NCBI RefSeq assembly: GCF_019139815.1
Contig: NZ_CP077079.1
Coordinates: 5,084,001-5,148,000, forward strand
Direction of reading: 5' to 3'
DNA from: Pseudomonas asgharzadehiana
Lineage (GTDB): Bacteria > Pseudomonadota > Gammaproteobacteria > Pseudomonadales > Pseudomonadaceae
DNA length: 64,000 nucleotides
Below are positions 8,488 to 18,042 of this stretch, piece after piece. The number at the start of each line of letters is the position of its first letter. The stretch's first letter is position 1. A program made the translations under genes and the position numbers. The notes below the pieces were generated by a model. That model worked only from the letters and a program-made list of their open reading frames with translations, was not told the origin of the DNA and ran no database searches.

Positions 8488-8715
8488 TCAACTCTGTGGC
8501 CTCATCCCTTGAGACATGCCAAACATGAACAGCAGCAGCTCGTGATCAGGCTTGGCCGCCACACTCGCCTTGGCGACACGCGGCAACAGGCATTGCGCGC
8601 CCTCCTGCGTTGCACTGAGTACCTGTGTGCGAGGCTGCTCCCACGCGGCCAGGGCCAAGGCAGCAACGCCCAACGCCCCCACCAGGAACAGACCTCGTGC
8701 TATTTCTAGCTTCAT
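8488..8715 (-). CDS. Small membrane-anchored or secreted protein, last gene of the ColR-target operon
   Basis: A 75 aa protein with one hydrophobic segment (about residues 5-25, LFLVGALGVAALALAAW) followed by a short polar tail. No domain is recognised. Its ATG overlaps the stop of the upstream InaA-like kinase gene by 4 bases (ATGA), so it is translationally coupled and belongs to that operon. The hydrophobic N-terminus suggests an inner-membrane or periplasmic location. It may help the LPS-modifying proteins encoded upstream, but nothing in the sequence says how. Confidence 0.7.
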   Translation of the reverse strand: MKLEIARGLFLVGALGVAALALAAWEQPRTQVLSATQEGAQCLLPRVAKASVAAKPDHELLLFMFGMSQGMRPQS

Positions 8716-9431
8716 TTGGTTAAACCCTTGATAGCGCTGCCAAACGCCGTCTCGTAAAAGTAGCTGAGTTTTTGCCAGTCGCTATCGCTCCACGACGAAT
8801 GGCGGCGCAGTTGCCGCATGTCATGGGACGCCGCCCGATGAGCGGTCAGGCGCTGGCGACATTTTTCAAAATCCAGCAGTGCCACGTCCACAGTGGCCGA
8901 GTCGCCCTCGCCCATCACCCGCACAAAAATATGCTTGATGTACAGGCAACCGTGCTGCCAGCGCCCCTTGTGCATACGCGCCAGGGTGCCGGCCAATTCC
9001 TTGAGCACACGCTCGTGCACTACTTCGCCGTAGCGTTCACGGCCACCGGCGGCGTACCAGTGTTCAATTTCGTCGAAACCGTCGAGCGCCGCTGTCACCA
9101 GCAGTGCCTTCCAGTGGTGATCCGCATCGCGACGCGCCTCGCAGAACACCAGCTCCGGTACGCGCACATCCAACAAGCGCAGGCCCTTGATGGCGTCCCG
9201 CTCGCGCAACACGGTGGGGCGACCGAACGGGTGCAGCCAACTGCGATAGATGTGCCCGGTCTGGCGCTTGCTGTAGAGCAAGCGGCCATTGGCGCTCATC
9301 ACGCGTTGCACACCGCTTTCACCGCCGCGCCGACGATTGGGTTCCTCGACCCACTCGCCTTGCTGGCGCCAGAAATAATCAAACTTGTCTTCGGGAGCTA
9401 CGTGACTGCCTGCTACGCACTCAACTGCCAT
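8712..9431 (-). CDS. inaA: Lipopolysaccharide kinase, InaA/WapQ family
   Basis: A 239 aa kinase-fold protein of the InaA/WaaP-like family, thought to phosphorylate core sugars of LPS. Kinase features seen: a KxxxGxxYRSWLHPFGRP glycine-loop-like start, LLVTAAL hinge, LARMHKGRWQHGCLYIKHIFV in the catalytic loop position and ALLDFEKC in the DFG-like metal position. The frame is open to 9584, but the ATG at 9431 has an AGCAGG ribosome site and follows the methyltransferase stop by 4 bases. In P. fluorescens the equivalent gene downstream of colRS is known as wapQ. Confidence 0.87.
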   Translation of the reverse strand: MAVECVAGSHVAPEDKFDYFWRQQGEWVEEPNRRRGGESGVQRVMSANGRLLYSKRQTGHIYRSWLHPFGRPTVLRERDAIKGLRLLDVRVPELVFCEARRDADHHWKALLVTAALDGFDEIEHWYAAGGRERYGEVVHERVLKELAGTLARMHKGRWQHGCLYIKHIFVRVMGEGDSATVDVALLDFEKCRQRLTAHRAASHDMRQLRRHSSWSDSDWQKLSYFYETAFGSAIKGLTK

Positions 9432-9435
9432 CCTG

Positions 9436-10116
9436 CTACCTCTTGCGCAATACATACACTCGCCACATGGCGTACAACGGTATGAAGTCCAGAGACTCCT
9501 GGACACGAAAACCGGCTTCTTCGAACTCTGCCTCAACAGTAGCAGCTGGTAACACAAATCTGTTTTGGTAACTTTCCTGCTCACCTTTTCTACGCCGCTG
9601 CCCTTCGAGGCGCTTGCGTTTCCAGGCTTTGAAATTGCCGTCGACCCACAGCGAAATGATCACACTGTCGCGGGTAACCCGTTGGAACTCCCGCAATATC
9701 GCCAGCCGGTGCGCCGGGTCACCAATATGGTGCAGCAGGCGCATACAGAAAATGCTGTCGACCGCGTTATCTGGCAGGTCGATATCAAAGGCTGATGTCT
9801 GCAAGGGTCGTACCCGTTTCACAACTTCCGCGGGTTGGGCGACGGTTGCAACCTTCAACATCGACGCTGAATTGTCCGCGCCGATAATCACACGGTTGGG
9901 TTTCTCTGCCAGCAACGGCCAGAACCGCCCCGCGCCGCACGGCAGGTCCAGTACCAGGCCTGGCTCACCGGCCATCGCCAGGGCGCCACGAGCCAATTGC
10001 TCGTCGCGTTTATGGGACAGGCGACGCGCCAGATTGTCTTGATGCTTGAGTAAATATTCCCGCGCATGCTCATCGTCATACTTTTCGGAAAATTCGAGCT
10101 TGATAGGGTTAGACAT
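9436..10116 (-). CDS. Class I SAM-dependent methyltransferase of the ColR-controlled operon
   Basis: A 226 aa Rossmann-fold methyltransferase. Motif I LVLDLPCGAGRF, the acidic motif II region VIIGADNS, and motif IV-like DSIFCMRLLHHI are clear. The start at 10116 is preceded by GGAGA, better than the longer frame from 10155. It is co-transcribed with the InaA-like kinase, and a candidate ColR box lies 68 bases upstream. In P. fluorescens WCS365 a methyltransferase/wapQ operon in this position was reported as ColR-dependent and linked to outer-membrane integrity. The methyl acceptor is unknown. Confidence 0.88.
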   Translation of the reverse strand: MSNPIKLEFSEKYDDEHAREYLLKHQDNLARRLSHKRDEQLARGALAMAGEPGLVLDLPCGAGRFWPLLAEKPNRVIIGADNSASMLKVATVAQPAEVVKRVRPLQTSAFDIDLPDNAVDSIFCMRLLHHIGDPAHRLAILREFQRVTRDSVIISLWVDGNFKAWKRKRLEGQRRRKGEQESYQNRFVLPAATVEAEFEEAGFRVQESLDFIPLYAMWRVYVLRKR

Positions 10117-10183
10117 CACTGATCTCCAGTTACTGATGCCTACAACGTTAAGCACCGAACTGTGATCAACAGGTCAACCATGT

Positions 10184-10199
10184 GTGAAAAACCTGTCCT
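10184..10199 (-). promoter_or_regulatory. Candidate ColR box upstream of the methyltransferase-inaA operon
   Basis: On the minus strand the site reads AGGACAGGTTTTTCAC. It contains the invariant TTTTTCAC core and the A and C/G positions of the ColR consensus reported in P. putida (YYNASNNYTTTTTCAC, from memory), but misses three pyrimidine positions. It sits in the gap between colS and the methyltransferase, oriented toward the methyltransferase. Confidence 0.5.
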
Positions 10200-10304
10200 G
10201 TCCAACCCCATACATTTCAAAACTTTACAGACATAAACAATATCATGGGGCCATCTTCGCCGAATGACGACGATGTTTGGCAGGATTGCGGCAGGGTGGA
10301 CGGG

Positions 10305-11585
10305 TCAGGCGCCGGGCTGACCCAGTTCGACATGAAAGCGGCAGCCATTGGGCTCCATGGTGCTGAGGCTGACGCTCCAGCCCTGGTTCTCGCAGATCCG
10401 TTGCACCAGCGACAAACCAAGCCCCAGGCCATCACCACGCTTCTCGCTGCCGCGCACGAAGGGCTCGAACATCGCTTCGCGTTTCTCTTCTGGAATGCCG
10501 ACGCCACTGTCTTCCACCACAAAGCCCGCCGGCTCCAGGGTCAGCCGGATAAAACCATGCTCGGTGTAATGCAAGGCATTGCGCAGCAGGTTGCCCATCA
10601 CCGCATGCAGGAACGTCGTGTTGTAGCGCGTGTCCAGGGGGTTGCCTGGCTGGTAGATCAGTTCCAACCCCTTGTGTTCGATTTGTTCACGCCAGATGCC
10701 GAGCAAATCGTCCGCCACCTGGCTGAGGGTGACCTGGGCCGACATAGAGGCATCGTTATGCTGGGCGCGGGCCAGCATCAGGAAGGTCTGTACCAGCTCG
10801 CGCATTTCTTCGCAGGCACGGGCAATGCGCTGCACCTGGTTACGCCCGCGCTGGTCGATGGCCGGGTTTTCCAGCAACAGCTCGCAGGAGCTAGCCAATA
10901 CCATCAAGGGGGTGCGCAATTCGTGGCTCACATCGCTGGTAAACAACTGCTCACGCGACAACGCCGCGCGCAGCCGCCCCAACGTGGCGTCGAACGCCAC
11001 CGCCAGCTCACCCACTTCATCGGCCGCATAGTCCGGCGCCAGGGGCGGCGCCAGCCCCAGCAACTGGTCGCGGTGACGCACCTGACGCGCCAGGCGCACC
11101 ACCGGCGCCATCACCTTGCGCGCCAGCACCCAGCCGAGGAACACCGCCAATGCCAGGCTGAGCACAAAGCCCACCAGCACCACGGCAAACAGCACACGCT
11201 CACGCTCTTCGAAATCGCTTTGGTCTTGCAGCAACACATAACGTCGCCCGTCAATCACTTCGACCATGGCGTGGTACGACAGCGATTCGCGAAATACTTC
11301 ATGAAAGCCCGGCTCCAGATGCCGCAGGTCCTTGGGCAATTCAAAATCGCCCGGCCCGCCGCTGAAATAGAACAACTGGTCCGGCTCGGGTCGGTGGCGC
11401 CAGTCTTCGACCGTGTCCATCAGCAGCAAGCGTTGCAAGTCACCGCCCAGGCCCGCCGAGATCAACTTCTCTTCCACCAGGTGCACGGTCGCGATAATGC
11501 CCATGGCGAAGGCCCCCGCCACCAACGCACTCATCAAGGCAAAGGCGATGATGATCCGCTGGGAAAGGCTTTGCTTAAACTCCAT
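10305..11585 (-). CDS. colS: Sensor histidine kinase ColS
   Basis: Inner-membrane sensor kinase of 426 aa. Order of parts: TM1 (about 11-32), a short periplasmic domain (about 33-130), TM2 (about 131-155), HAMP-like linker, dimerisation helix with phospho-acceptor His221 in SHELRTP, and an ATPase domain with N-box NLLRNALHY, DSGVGIP and GLGLGLSL. The periplasmic part has Glu126-x-x-Glu129, plus His35, Glu38, Glu96 and His105, residues of the kind reported for Fe3+/Zn2+ sensing by P. putida ColS. The start at 11585 overlaps the colR stop by 11 bases, so the pair is coupled. Confidence 0.95.
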   Translation of the reverse strand: MEFKQSLSQRIIIAFALMSALVAGAFAMGIIATVHLVEEKLISAGLGGDLQRLLLMDTVEDWRHRPEPDQLFYFSGGPGDFELPKDLRHLEPGFHEVFRESLSYHAMVEVIDGRRYVLLQDQSDFEERERVLFAVVLVGFVLSLALAVFLGWVLARKVMAPVVRLARQVRHRDQLLGLAPPLAPDYAADEVGELAVAFDATLGRLRAALSREQLFTSDVSHELRTPLMVLASSCELLLENPAIDQRGRNQVQRIARACEEMRELVQTFLMLARAQHNDASMSAQVTLSQVADDLLGIWREQIEHKGLELIYQPGNPLDTRYNTTFLHAVMGNLLRNALHYTEHGFIRLTLEPAGFVVEDSGVGIPEEKREAMFEPFVRGSEKRGDGLGLGLSLVQRICENQGWSVSLSTMEPNGCRFHVELGQPGA

Positions 11586-12258
11586 CACGCCCCTCGGCCA
11601 GACGATAACCAACGCCGTGCACTGTCTGCAGTAACGGTTTGGCGAAGGGCTTGTCGATGACTTGGCGCAACTGGTGGACGTGGCTGCGCAGGCTGTCGCT
11701 GTCCGGGCAATCGTCGCCCCACAACGCCTCTTCGAGGATTTCGCGGCGCAGCACGTGCGGACTTTTTTGCATCAGCACCGCCAGCAGCTTGAGGCCGACC
11801 GGGTTGAGCTTGAGCAGGCGCCCTTCACGGGTGACTTCCAGGGTGTCGAGGTCATAGCTCAAATCGCCGACCTGCAAGGCGCGGCGGCCGCCGCCCTGAG
11901 CACGGCGCAGCACGGCTTCGATACGCGCGGCCAGTTCCGACAGAGCAAACGGTTTGAGCAGGTAATCATCGGCGCCGGACTTGAAGCCCTGCAACCGGTC
12001 GTCCAACTGGTCACGCGCGGTGAGCATGATCACTGGCGTGTCGCGGCGGGCGTCTTCGCGCAGGCGCTTGCACAGGGTGTAGCCATCGATACCGGGCAGC
12101 ATGATGTCGAGCACGATCAGGTCGTAATGCTCGGTGGCCGCCAGGTGCAGGCCCGACAAACCGTCCTGCGCACAGTCCACGGTGTAGCCCTTGAGCCCCA
12201 GGTAATCCGCCAGGTTGGCCAGAATATCGCGGTTGTCTTCAACCAATAAAATTCGCAT
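11575..12258 (-). CDS. colR: Response regulator ColR (OmpR/PhoB family)
   Basis: A 227 aa regulator with a receiver domain (acidic pair Glu7-Asp8, phospho-acceptor Asp51 in VLDIMLPG, Thr in MLTARD, Lys in LLKPFA) and an OmpR-type winged helix ending in TVHGVGYRLAEG. The sequence is very close to what I recall of Pseudomonas ColR. ColRS controls genes for membrane stability and LPS modification and responds to zinc and ferric iron. The gene is divergent from the sulfatase gene to its right, and a ColR-type box lies in the shared gap. Confidence 0.95.
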   Translation of the reverse strand: MRILLVEDNRDILANLADYLGLKGYTVDCAQDGLSGLHLAATEHYDLIVLDIMLPGIDGYTLCKRLREDARRDTPVIMLTARDQLDDRLQGFKSGADDYLLKPFALSELAARIEAVLRRAQGGGRRALQVGDLSYDLDTLEVTREGRLLKLNPVGLKLLAVLMQKSPHVLRREILEEALWGDDCPDSDSLRSHVHQLRQVIDKPFAKPLLQTVHGVGYRLAEGRDGV

Positions 12259-12375
12259 GGGCAGTGTCTCCGTACGCGGTAACGGCCGTGTTGGCTCGCG
12301 CAGCTTAAGGCCAAGCAGGGCTCAGGGATAGAGCCGGAAGGTGCGTCGATAAGGGTTTTCAACCGATTCAACCGT

Positions 12376-12391
12376 TCAACGAGTTTTTCAC
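12376..12391 (+). promoter_or_regulatory. Candidate ColR box upstream of the LTA-synthase-like gene
   Basis: TCAACGAGTTTTTCAC matches the ColR consensus recalled from P. putida (YYNASNNYTTTTTCAC) at every defined position except one. It lies about 70 bases before the sulfatase start on the same strand and about 120 bases from the divergent colR start, so it could act on either or both. Confidence 0.6.
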
Positions 12392-12459
12392 TATAGCTTC
12401 ACAAACTGACTACAGCGTCAGGACGAATATCGCCGCCCATTGATATAAGGAACATGGAC

Positions 12460-14409
12460 ATGGGGTTTTTCAAATCGGCGCCAATGCGCTATCTGCAGTT
12501 GATCACCGGTGCCTGGCTGGTGGTTTTCCTGCTCACTCGCAGCGTGCTGCTCATTACTCACCTGGACGAAGTCGGCGGCAACCTGCTGCCGGTGTTTGGC
12601 GTCGGTGTGCTCTACGATCTGGGTTTCCTGGCCTATGCGGCGCTGCCGCTGGGACTTTACTTACTGCTCTGCCCTGCGGGACTGTGGCGCCGCCGTGGAC
12701 ACCGCTGGTTCCTGCAGGCGGTGTTGACCGTGAGCCTGTTCGCCATGCTGTTCACCGCGGTCGCCGAATGGCTGTTCTGGGACGAGTTCGGTGTGCGCTT
12801 CAACTTTATTGCCGTCGATTACCTGGTGTATTCCGACGAGGTGCTGAACAACCTGCTGGAGTCCTACCCGATCGGCAAGCTGCTGAGCCTGCTGGCGATG
12901 CTGGCCATTGTGCTGAGCCTGGCGCTGCGCAAACCGTTCAACGCGGCGATGAACGCTCCGCTGCCGGCCCTGCGCGGCCGCGTGTTGAACGCCGCGGCGC
13001 TGCTGGTCGTCGCCGGCCTCAGCCTGCAACTGATCAGTCAGGACAGCCCGCGCACCCAGGGTGGCAACGCCTACAAGAACGAGCTGGCGAGTAACGGCCC
13101 CTATCAGTTTTTCGCCGCGTTCCGTAACAACGAGCTGGACTACACCCAGTTCTACAAAACCTTGCCAACCGACGTGGTCGCCCAGCAATTGCGCGCCGAA
13201 CTCAGCGAACCCAACGCCCGCTTCGTCGGCCAGGACCCGCTGGATATCCGGCGCGAGATCAGCAACCCCGGCACCTTGCGCAAACCCAATATCGTGCTGG
13301 TGACCATCGAAAGTTTCAGCGCCAAGTACATGGGCAGCAATGGCGATGGGCGCAACCTCACGCCTAACCTGGATGAGCTGCGTAAACAAAGCCTGTATTT
13401 CAATAATTTCTACGCCACCGGCACCCGTACCGATCGAGGCCTTGAGGCCATCACCCTGGCGATCCCTCCGACGCCGGGGCGCTCGATCGTCAAGCGCATT
13501 GGCCGCGAGAGCGGGTTCGCCAGCCTCGGACAACAACTCTCCGCCATCGGCTACGACAGCGTGTTCGTCTACGGCGGGCGCGGTTACTTCGACAATATGA
13601 ACGCGTTTTTCAGCGGTAACGGTTACCGGGTCGTAGACCAGAGCAGCGTGCCCGAAGCGGAAATTTCGTTTAAAAACGCCTGGGGCATGGCCGACGAAGA
13701 TCTCTACAAACAGACCCTCAAGCTCGCCGACGCCGACTACGCCAGGCAGCAGCCGTTTTTGCTGCAACTGATGACCACCTCCAATCATCGTCCCTACACC
13801 TATCCGGATGGGCGCATCGACATCAAATCCGGCAATGGTCGCGACGGCGCGGTGAAATACACCGACCACGCCATCGGCGAATTCCTCGCCGCTGCGCGCA
13901 AGAAACCGTGGTTCGATAACACGATCTTTGTGTTCGTCGCCGACCACACCGCCGGCAGCGCGGGCAAGGAAGACCTGCCCATCACCAACTATCAGATCCC
14001 CTTGTTCATCTATGCGCCAACGCTGATCGATGCCCGGGAAACCGCGCAATTGGCCAGCCAGATCGACATTGCGCCGACGCTGTTGGGCCTGATCAACCTG
14101 AGCTACGAGTCGACCTTCTTTGGCCGCAACCTGCTGCAGGACAACCCACTGCCGCCTCGGGTCGTGGTCGGCAACTACCAGCATCTGGGGTTGTTCGACG
14201 GCACGGACCTGGCGATCCTCAGCCCACGCCTGGGCCTGCGTCGCCATGACCAAGCCCTGGGTGAGAGCCAGGAATTGCGGGTGAACAGCGATGATCCATT
14301 AATCCAGCGCGCGATCACCTACTACCAGGCCGCCAGCTATGGGTTCAAACAACAATTGCTGAGTTGGAGGGGGCACAAGGACGAGGCCCCAGCGCTGAGC
14401 ACACGCTAA
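12460..14409 (+). CDS. LTA synthase-like sulfatase/phosphotransferase, membrane-bound
   Basis: Inner-membrane enzyme of about 649 aa with about five N-terminal TM helices (first 200 residues) and a periplasmic alkaline-phosphatase-fold domain. Catalytic features are TIESFSAKYMG (metal-binding Glu), the nucleophile Thr of GTRT near residue 324, and FVADHTA (metal-binding Asp-His). Relatives transfer phosphoglycerol or phosphoethanolamine to envelope glycans or lipids. AAGGA lies 8 bases before the ATG at 12460 but only 2 before the one at 12454, so the later start is preferred. A strong ColR-like box upstream suggests control by the adjacent ColRS system. The acceptor is unknown. Confidence 0.85.
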   Translation: MGFFKSAPMRYLQLITGAWLVVFLLTRSVLLITHLDEVGGNLLPVFGVGVLYDLGFLAYAALPLGLYLLLCPAGLWRRRGHRWFLQAVLTVSLFAMLFTAVAEWLFWDEFGVRFNFIAVDYLVYSDEVLNNLLESYPIGKLLSLLAMLAIVLSLALRKPFNAAMNAPLPALRGRVLNAAALLVVAGLSLQLISQDSPRTQGGNAYKNELASNGPYQFFAAFRNNELDYTQFYKTLPTDVVAQQLRAELSEPNARFVGQDPLDIRREISNPGTLRKPNIVLVTIESFSAKYMGSNGDGRNLTPNLDELRKQSLYFNNFYATGTRTDRGLEAITLAIPPTPGRSIVKRIGRESGFASLGQQLSAIGYDSVFVYGGRGYFDNMNAFFSGNGYRVVDQSSVPEAEISFKNAWGMADEDLYKQTLKLADADYARQQPFLLQLMTTSNHRPYTYPDGRIDIKSGNGRDGAVKYTDHAIGEFLAAARKKPWFDNTIFVFVADHTAGSAGKEDLPITNYQIPLFIYAPTLIDARETAQLASQIDIAPTLLGLINLSYESTFFGRNLLQDNPLPPRVVVGNYQHLGLFDGTDLAILSPRLGLRRHDQALGESQELRVNSDDPLIQRAITYYQAASYGFKQQLLSWRGHKDEAPALSTR

Positions 14410-14460
14410 ACAGAGCGTCCCGCACAGGTGAGTGCGGGACGTCTTCGATCAAGGTCCGCC

Positions 14461-15180
14461 ATGCCATCCCCTCCCGTTGCGCCGGCTTCCAAGCCGCTTG
14501 ATTTTCGGCTATACCTGGGCATTCCCGCCGCCGCCGCGCTGGCATTGCTGTTGCTGGAGCTGACGCCACTGGACATGGCTCTCGCCAAACGGTTCTACAA
14601 CGCGGCGGAGGGCGGCTTCGTCGGTCGCTACAGCTTCTTGCTCGAAGACATCCTGCATGACCGCGCCAAGCAGTTGGTGATCCTGTTTTCGGTCATGGCA
14701 ATCCTGGGGTTTGTCGGCACATTTATCCTGCAACGCCTCAAGCCCTACCGCCGCGAACTGGGCTGCCTGGTGCTGTCCCTTGGACTGGCGACCGCCTTTG
14801 TTTCACCGTTGAAAACCCTGACCGGCGTGCAGTGCCCGTGGAGCCTCAAGGAGTTCGGTGGCGAGGAAACCTACAGCACACTGTTGAGCCATCGCCCCGC
14901 CACCGATAAACCCGGGCGCTGTTGGCCCGGCGGCCATGCGGCCACCGGGTTCGCCCTGTTCGCGCTGTTTTTTGCACTGCGTGACCGCAAGCCGCGGATG
15001 GCCCGCTACGCATTCCTCTTCGCGGCCGGCTTGGGCAGCATCTTTTCAGTGAGCCGCATGCTGCAAGGGGCGCACTTCTTTTCCCACAATGTGTGGACGG
15101 CGATTTTTTGCTGGCTGATCTGCCTGGGCCTGTATGGTTTGTTGCTGTATCGGCCATCGAGGCCCTTGGCGCCGCGCTGA
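14461..15180 (+). CDS. PAP2-superfamily membrane phosphatase
   Basis: A polytopic membrane protein of 239 aa in the phosphatidic-acid phosphatase type 2 superfamily. The signature is altered from textbook PAP2: KTLTGVQCPW in motif 1 (Cys-Pro where most have Arg-Pro), PGGHAATGF in motif 2, and SRMLQGAHFFSHN in motif 3. This pattern defines a recognisable bacterial subgroup that may dephosphorylate lipid A or undecaprenyl/glycerophospholipid substrates. It follows the sulfatase gene by 51 bases, so it is probably co-transcribed and part of the same envelope-remodelling set. It ends just before a strong terminator. Confidence 0.85.
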   Translation: MPSPPVAPASKPLDFRLYLGIPAAAALALLLLELTPLDMALAKRFYNAAEGGFVGRYSFLLEDILHDRAKQLVILFSVMAILGFVGTFILQRLKPYRRELGCLVLSLGLATAFVSPLKTLTGVQCPWSLKEFGGEETYSTLLSHRPATDKPGRCWPGGHAATGFALFALFFALRDRKPRMARYAFLFAAGLGSIFSVSRMLQGAHFFSHNVWTAIFCWLICLGLYGLLLYRPSRPLAPR

Positions 15181-15198
15181 ACCTCAGACAGCGCGCAC

Positions 15199-15238
15199 AA
15201 AAAAGCCCCGCCTGCATCACTGCAGGCGGGGCTTTTTC
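15199..15238. terminator. Strong bidirectional terminator between the PAP2 gene and groEL
   Basis: AGCCCCGCCTGCA pairs with TGCAGGCGGGGCT around a TCAC loop, with A-rich and T-rich flanks. It lies between convergent genes and can stop both. Confidence 0.93.
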
Positions 15239-15258
15239 AGTACAGGGGTAAGGCTGGC

Positions 15259-16917
<1,659 letters not shown>

Positions 16918-16954
16918 TTAAATACTTTGTAGTAACGGGAAAATGAGCGGGAAA

Positions 16955-17251
16955 TCAGCCTTCGAGTACGGCGAGAATTTCGTTCTCAGCCATCACCAGC
17001 AGGTCTTCGCCGTCGATTTTCACAGTATTGCTGCCGGAGTAAGGGCCGAAAACAACCTTGTCACCCACTTTCACGGCCAGTGCGCGGACATCACCGTTTT
17101 CCAGGGTCTTGCCTGGGCCCGCAGCGACGATCACACCGTGGTTGGCTTTTTCAGCAGCCGAACCTGGCAGAACGATGCCGCCAGCGGTTTTCTTTTCTTC
17201 TTCGCTGCGACGGATGACGACGCGGTCGTGCAGAGGACGAAGCTTGCTCAT
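16955..17251 (-). CDS. groS: Co-chaperonin GroES
   Basis: A 98 aa co-chaperonin that caps GroEL as a heptamer. The N-terminal [15 protein letters not shown] and the mobile-loop [15 protein letters not shown] are diagnostic. First gene of the groES-groEL operon. Confidence 0.99.
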   Translation of the reverse strand: MSKLRPLHDRVVIRRSEEEKKTAGGIVLPGSAAEKANHGVIVAAGPGKTLENGDVRALAVKVGDKVVFGPYSGSNTVKIDGEDLLVMAENEILAVLEG

Positions 17252-17391
17252 TGTCGATCTCTCCTAATTGTGTTTTTCATCGGCCGGTATCAATTCCGGC
17301 GGGTTAAATTCCGGCGGTGCCGGTCGCGGTTCGCTGGGCGAAACGCGGAAGTCTGTCTAGTGTCACCACCAGAAACCTTGCGGTGACCGAT

Positions 17392-17425
17392 ACATAAGGG
17401 CGCATAAGCTGATTACAAGGGGGCG
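17392..17425 (-). promoter_or_regulatory. Sigma-32 heat-shock promoter for groES-groEL
   Basis: Read on the minus strand, CCCCCTTGTAA (-35) and CCCTTATGT (-10) are separated by 13 bases, close to the RpoH consensus CCCTTGAA...CCCCATNT. It lies about 140 bases upstream of groES. No CIRCE inverted repeat is visible, consistent with sigma-32 rather than HrcA control. Confidence 0.7.
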
Positions 17426-17464
17426 TAGATGAAATTTTTTGTGTCTGCGGCCGGGGAAATGCAA

Positions 17465-17486
17465 CACGGCACCCAAAGGTGCCGTG
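17465..17486 (-). terminator. Hairpin downstream of fxsA, probable terminator
   Basis: CACGGCACC (17465-17473) pairs perfectly with GGTGCCGTG (17478-17486) around a 4-base loop, 13 bases after the fxsA stop. The following minus-strand bases are only moderately T-rich, so termination may be partial. Confidence 0.55.
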
Positions 17487-17498
17487 CCGATGAAGCAG

Positions 17499-17978
17499 TT
17501 ATTTGCTGTCGCGGTGCTCGAACTCGCCTTCAATCACATCGCCTTCGCGCCCCAGCGGCTCGCGTGGAGCCGGGCCACCGCGCGATTGCAGGTCGTCGGC
17601 GAACGCTCGTTGGCGTATCGCCGCTTCTTCGGCGCGCTGGCGCATCTTGCCGGCCAGCAGTTTGCGGGTGAACGGCAGCAGCATGACCAGGCCGATCACA
17701 TCGCTGATAAAACCCGGCAGGATCAATAGGCCACCCGCCAGGGCCATCATCAGGCCTTCGAGCATGGTCTGGGCCGGCAGCTCGCCGCGGTTCAGGCTTT
17801 CACGGGCACGCAGCGCCGTCGCCAGCCCGGCGACGCGCAGCACCAGAACGCCGAGCATCGAGCCGAGAATGATCAGCAACAGGGCCGGGAAAAAGCCGAT
17901 CGCACTGCTGACTTGAACGAATACGAACAGCTCCAACACCGGGAACAGCAGAAAGAGCAATAAAAAAGGGCGCATCAA
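17499..17978 (-). CDS. fxsA: FxsA family inner-membrane protein
   Basis: A 159 aa membrane protein named for suppression of F exclusion of phage T7. It has the FPVLELFVFVQVSSAIGFFPALLLIILGSMLG region typical of FxsA, a second hydrophobic hairpin around LMMALAGGLLILPGFISDVIGL, and a charged C-terminal tail. The gene often sits next to groES-groEL in pseudomonads, as here. Confidence 0.92.
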   Translation of the reverse strand: MMRPFLLLFLLFPVLELFVFVQVSSAIGFFPALLLIILGSMLGVLVLRVAGLATALRARESLNRGELPAQTMLEGLMMALAGGLLILPGFISDVIGLVMLLPFTRKLLAGKMRQRAEEAAIRQRAFADDLQSRGGPAPREPLGREGDVIEGEFEHRDSK

Positions 17979-18042
17979 AAGAGTTCCTCAACGCAAGAAT
18001 GCCTTGCAAGTACACACTAGATGCCGCCACCCCTGCCTGAAT

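Noticed and set aside
10245..11660. 471 aa open frame opposite colS
   Set aside because: Antisense shadow; very rich in Gln/His from the reverse complement of colS codons.
12661..14253. 530 aa open frame opposite the LTA-synthase-like gene
   Set aside because: Antisense shadow of a real gene with clear catalytic motifs on the other strand.
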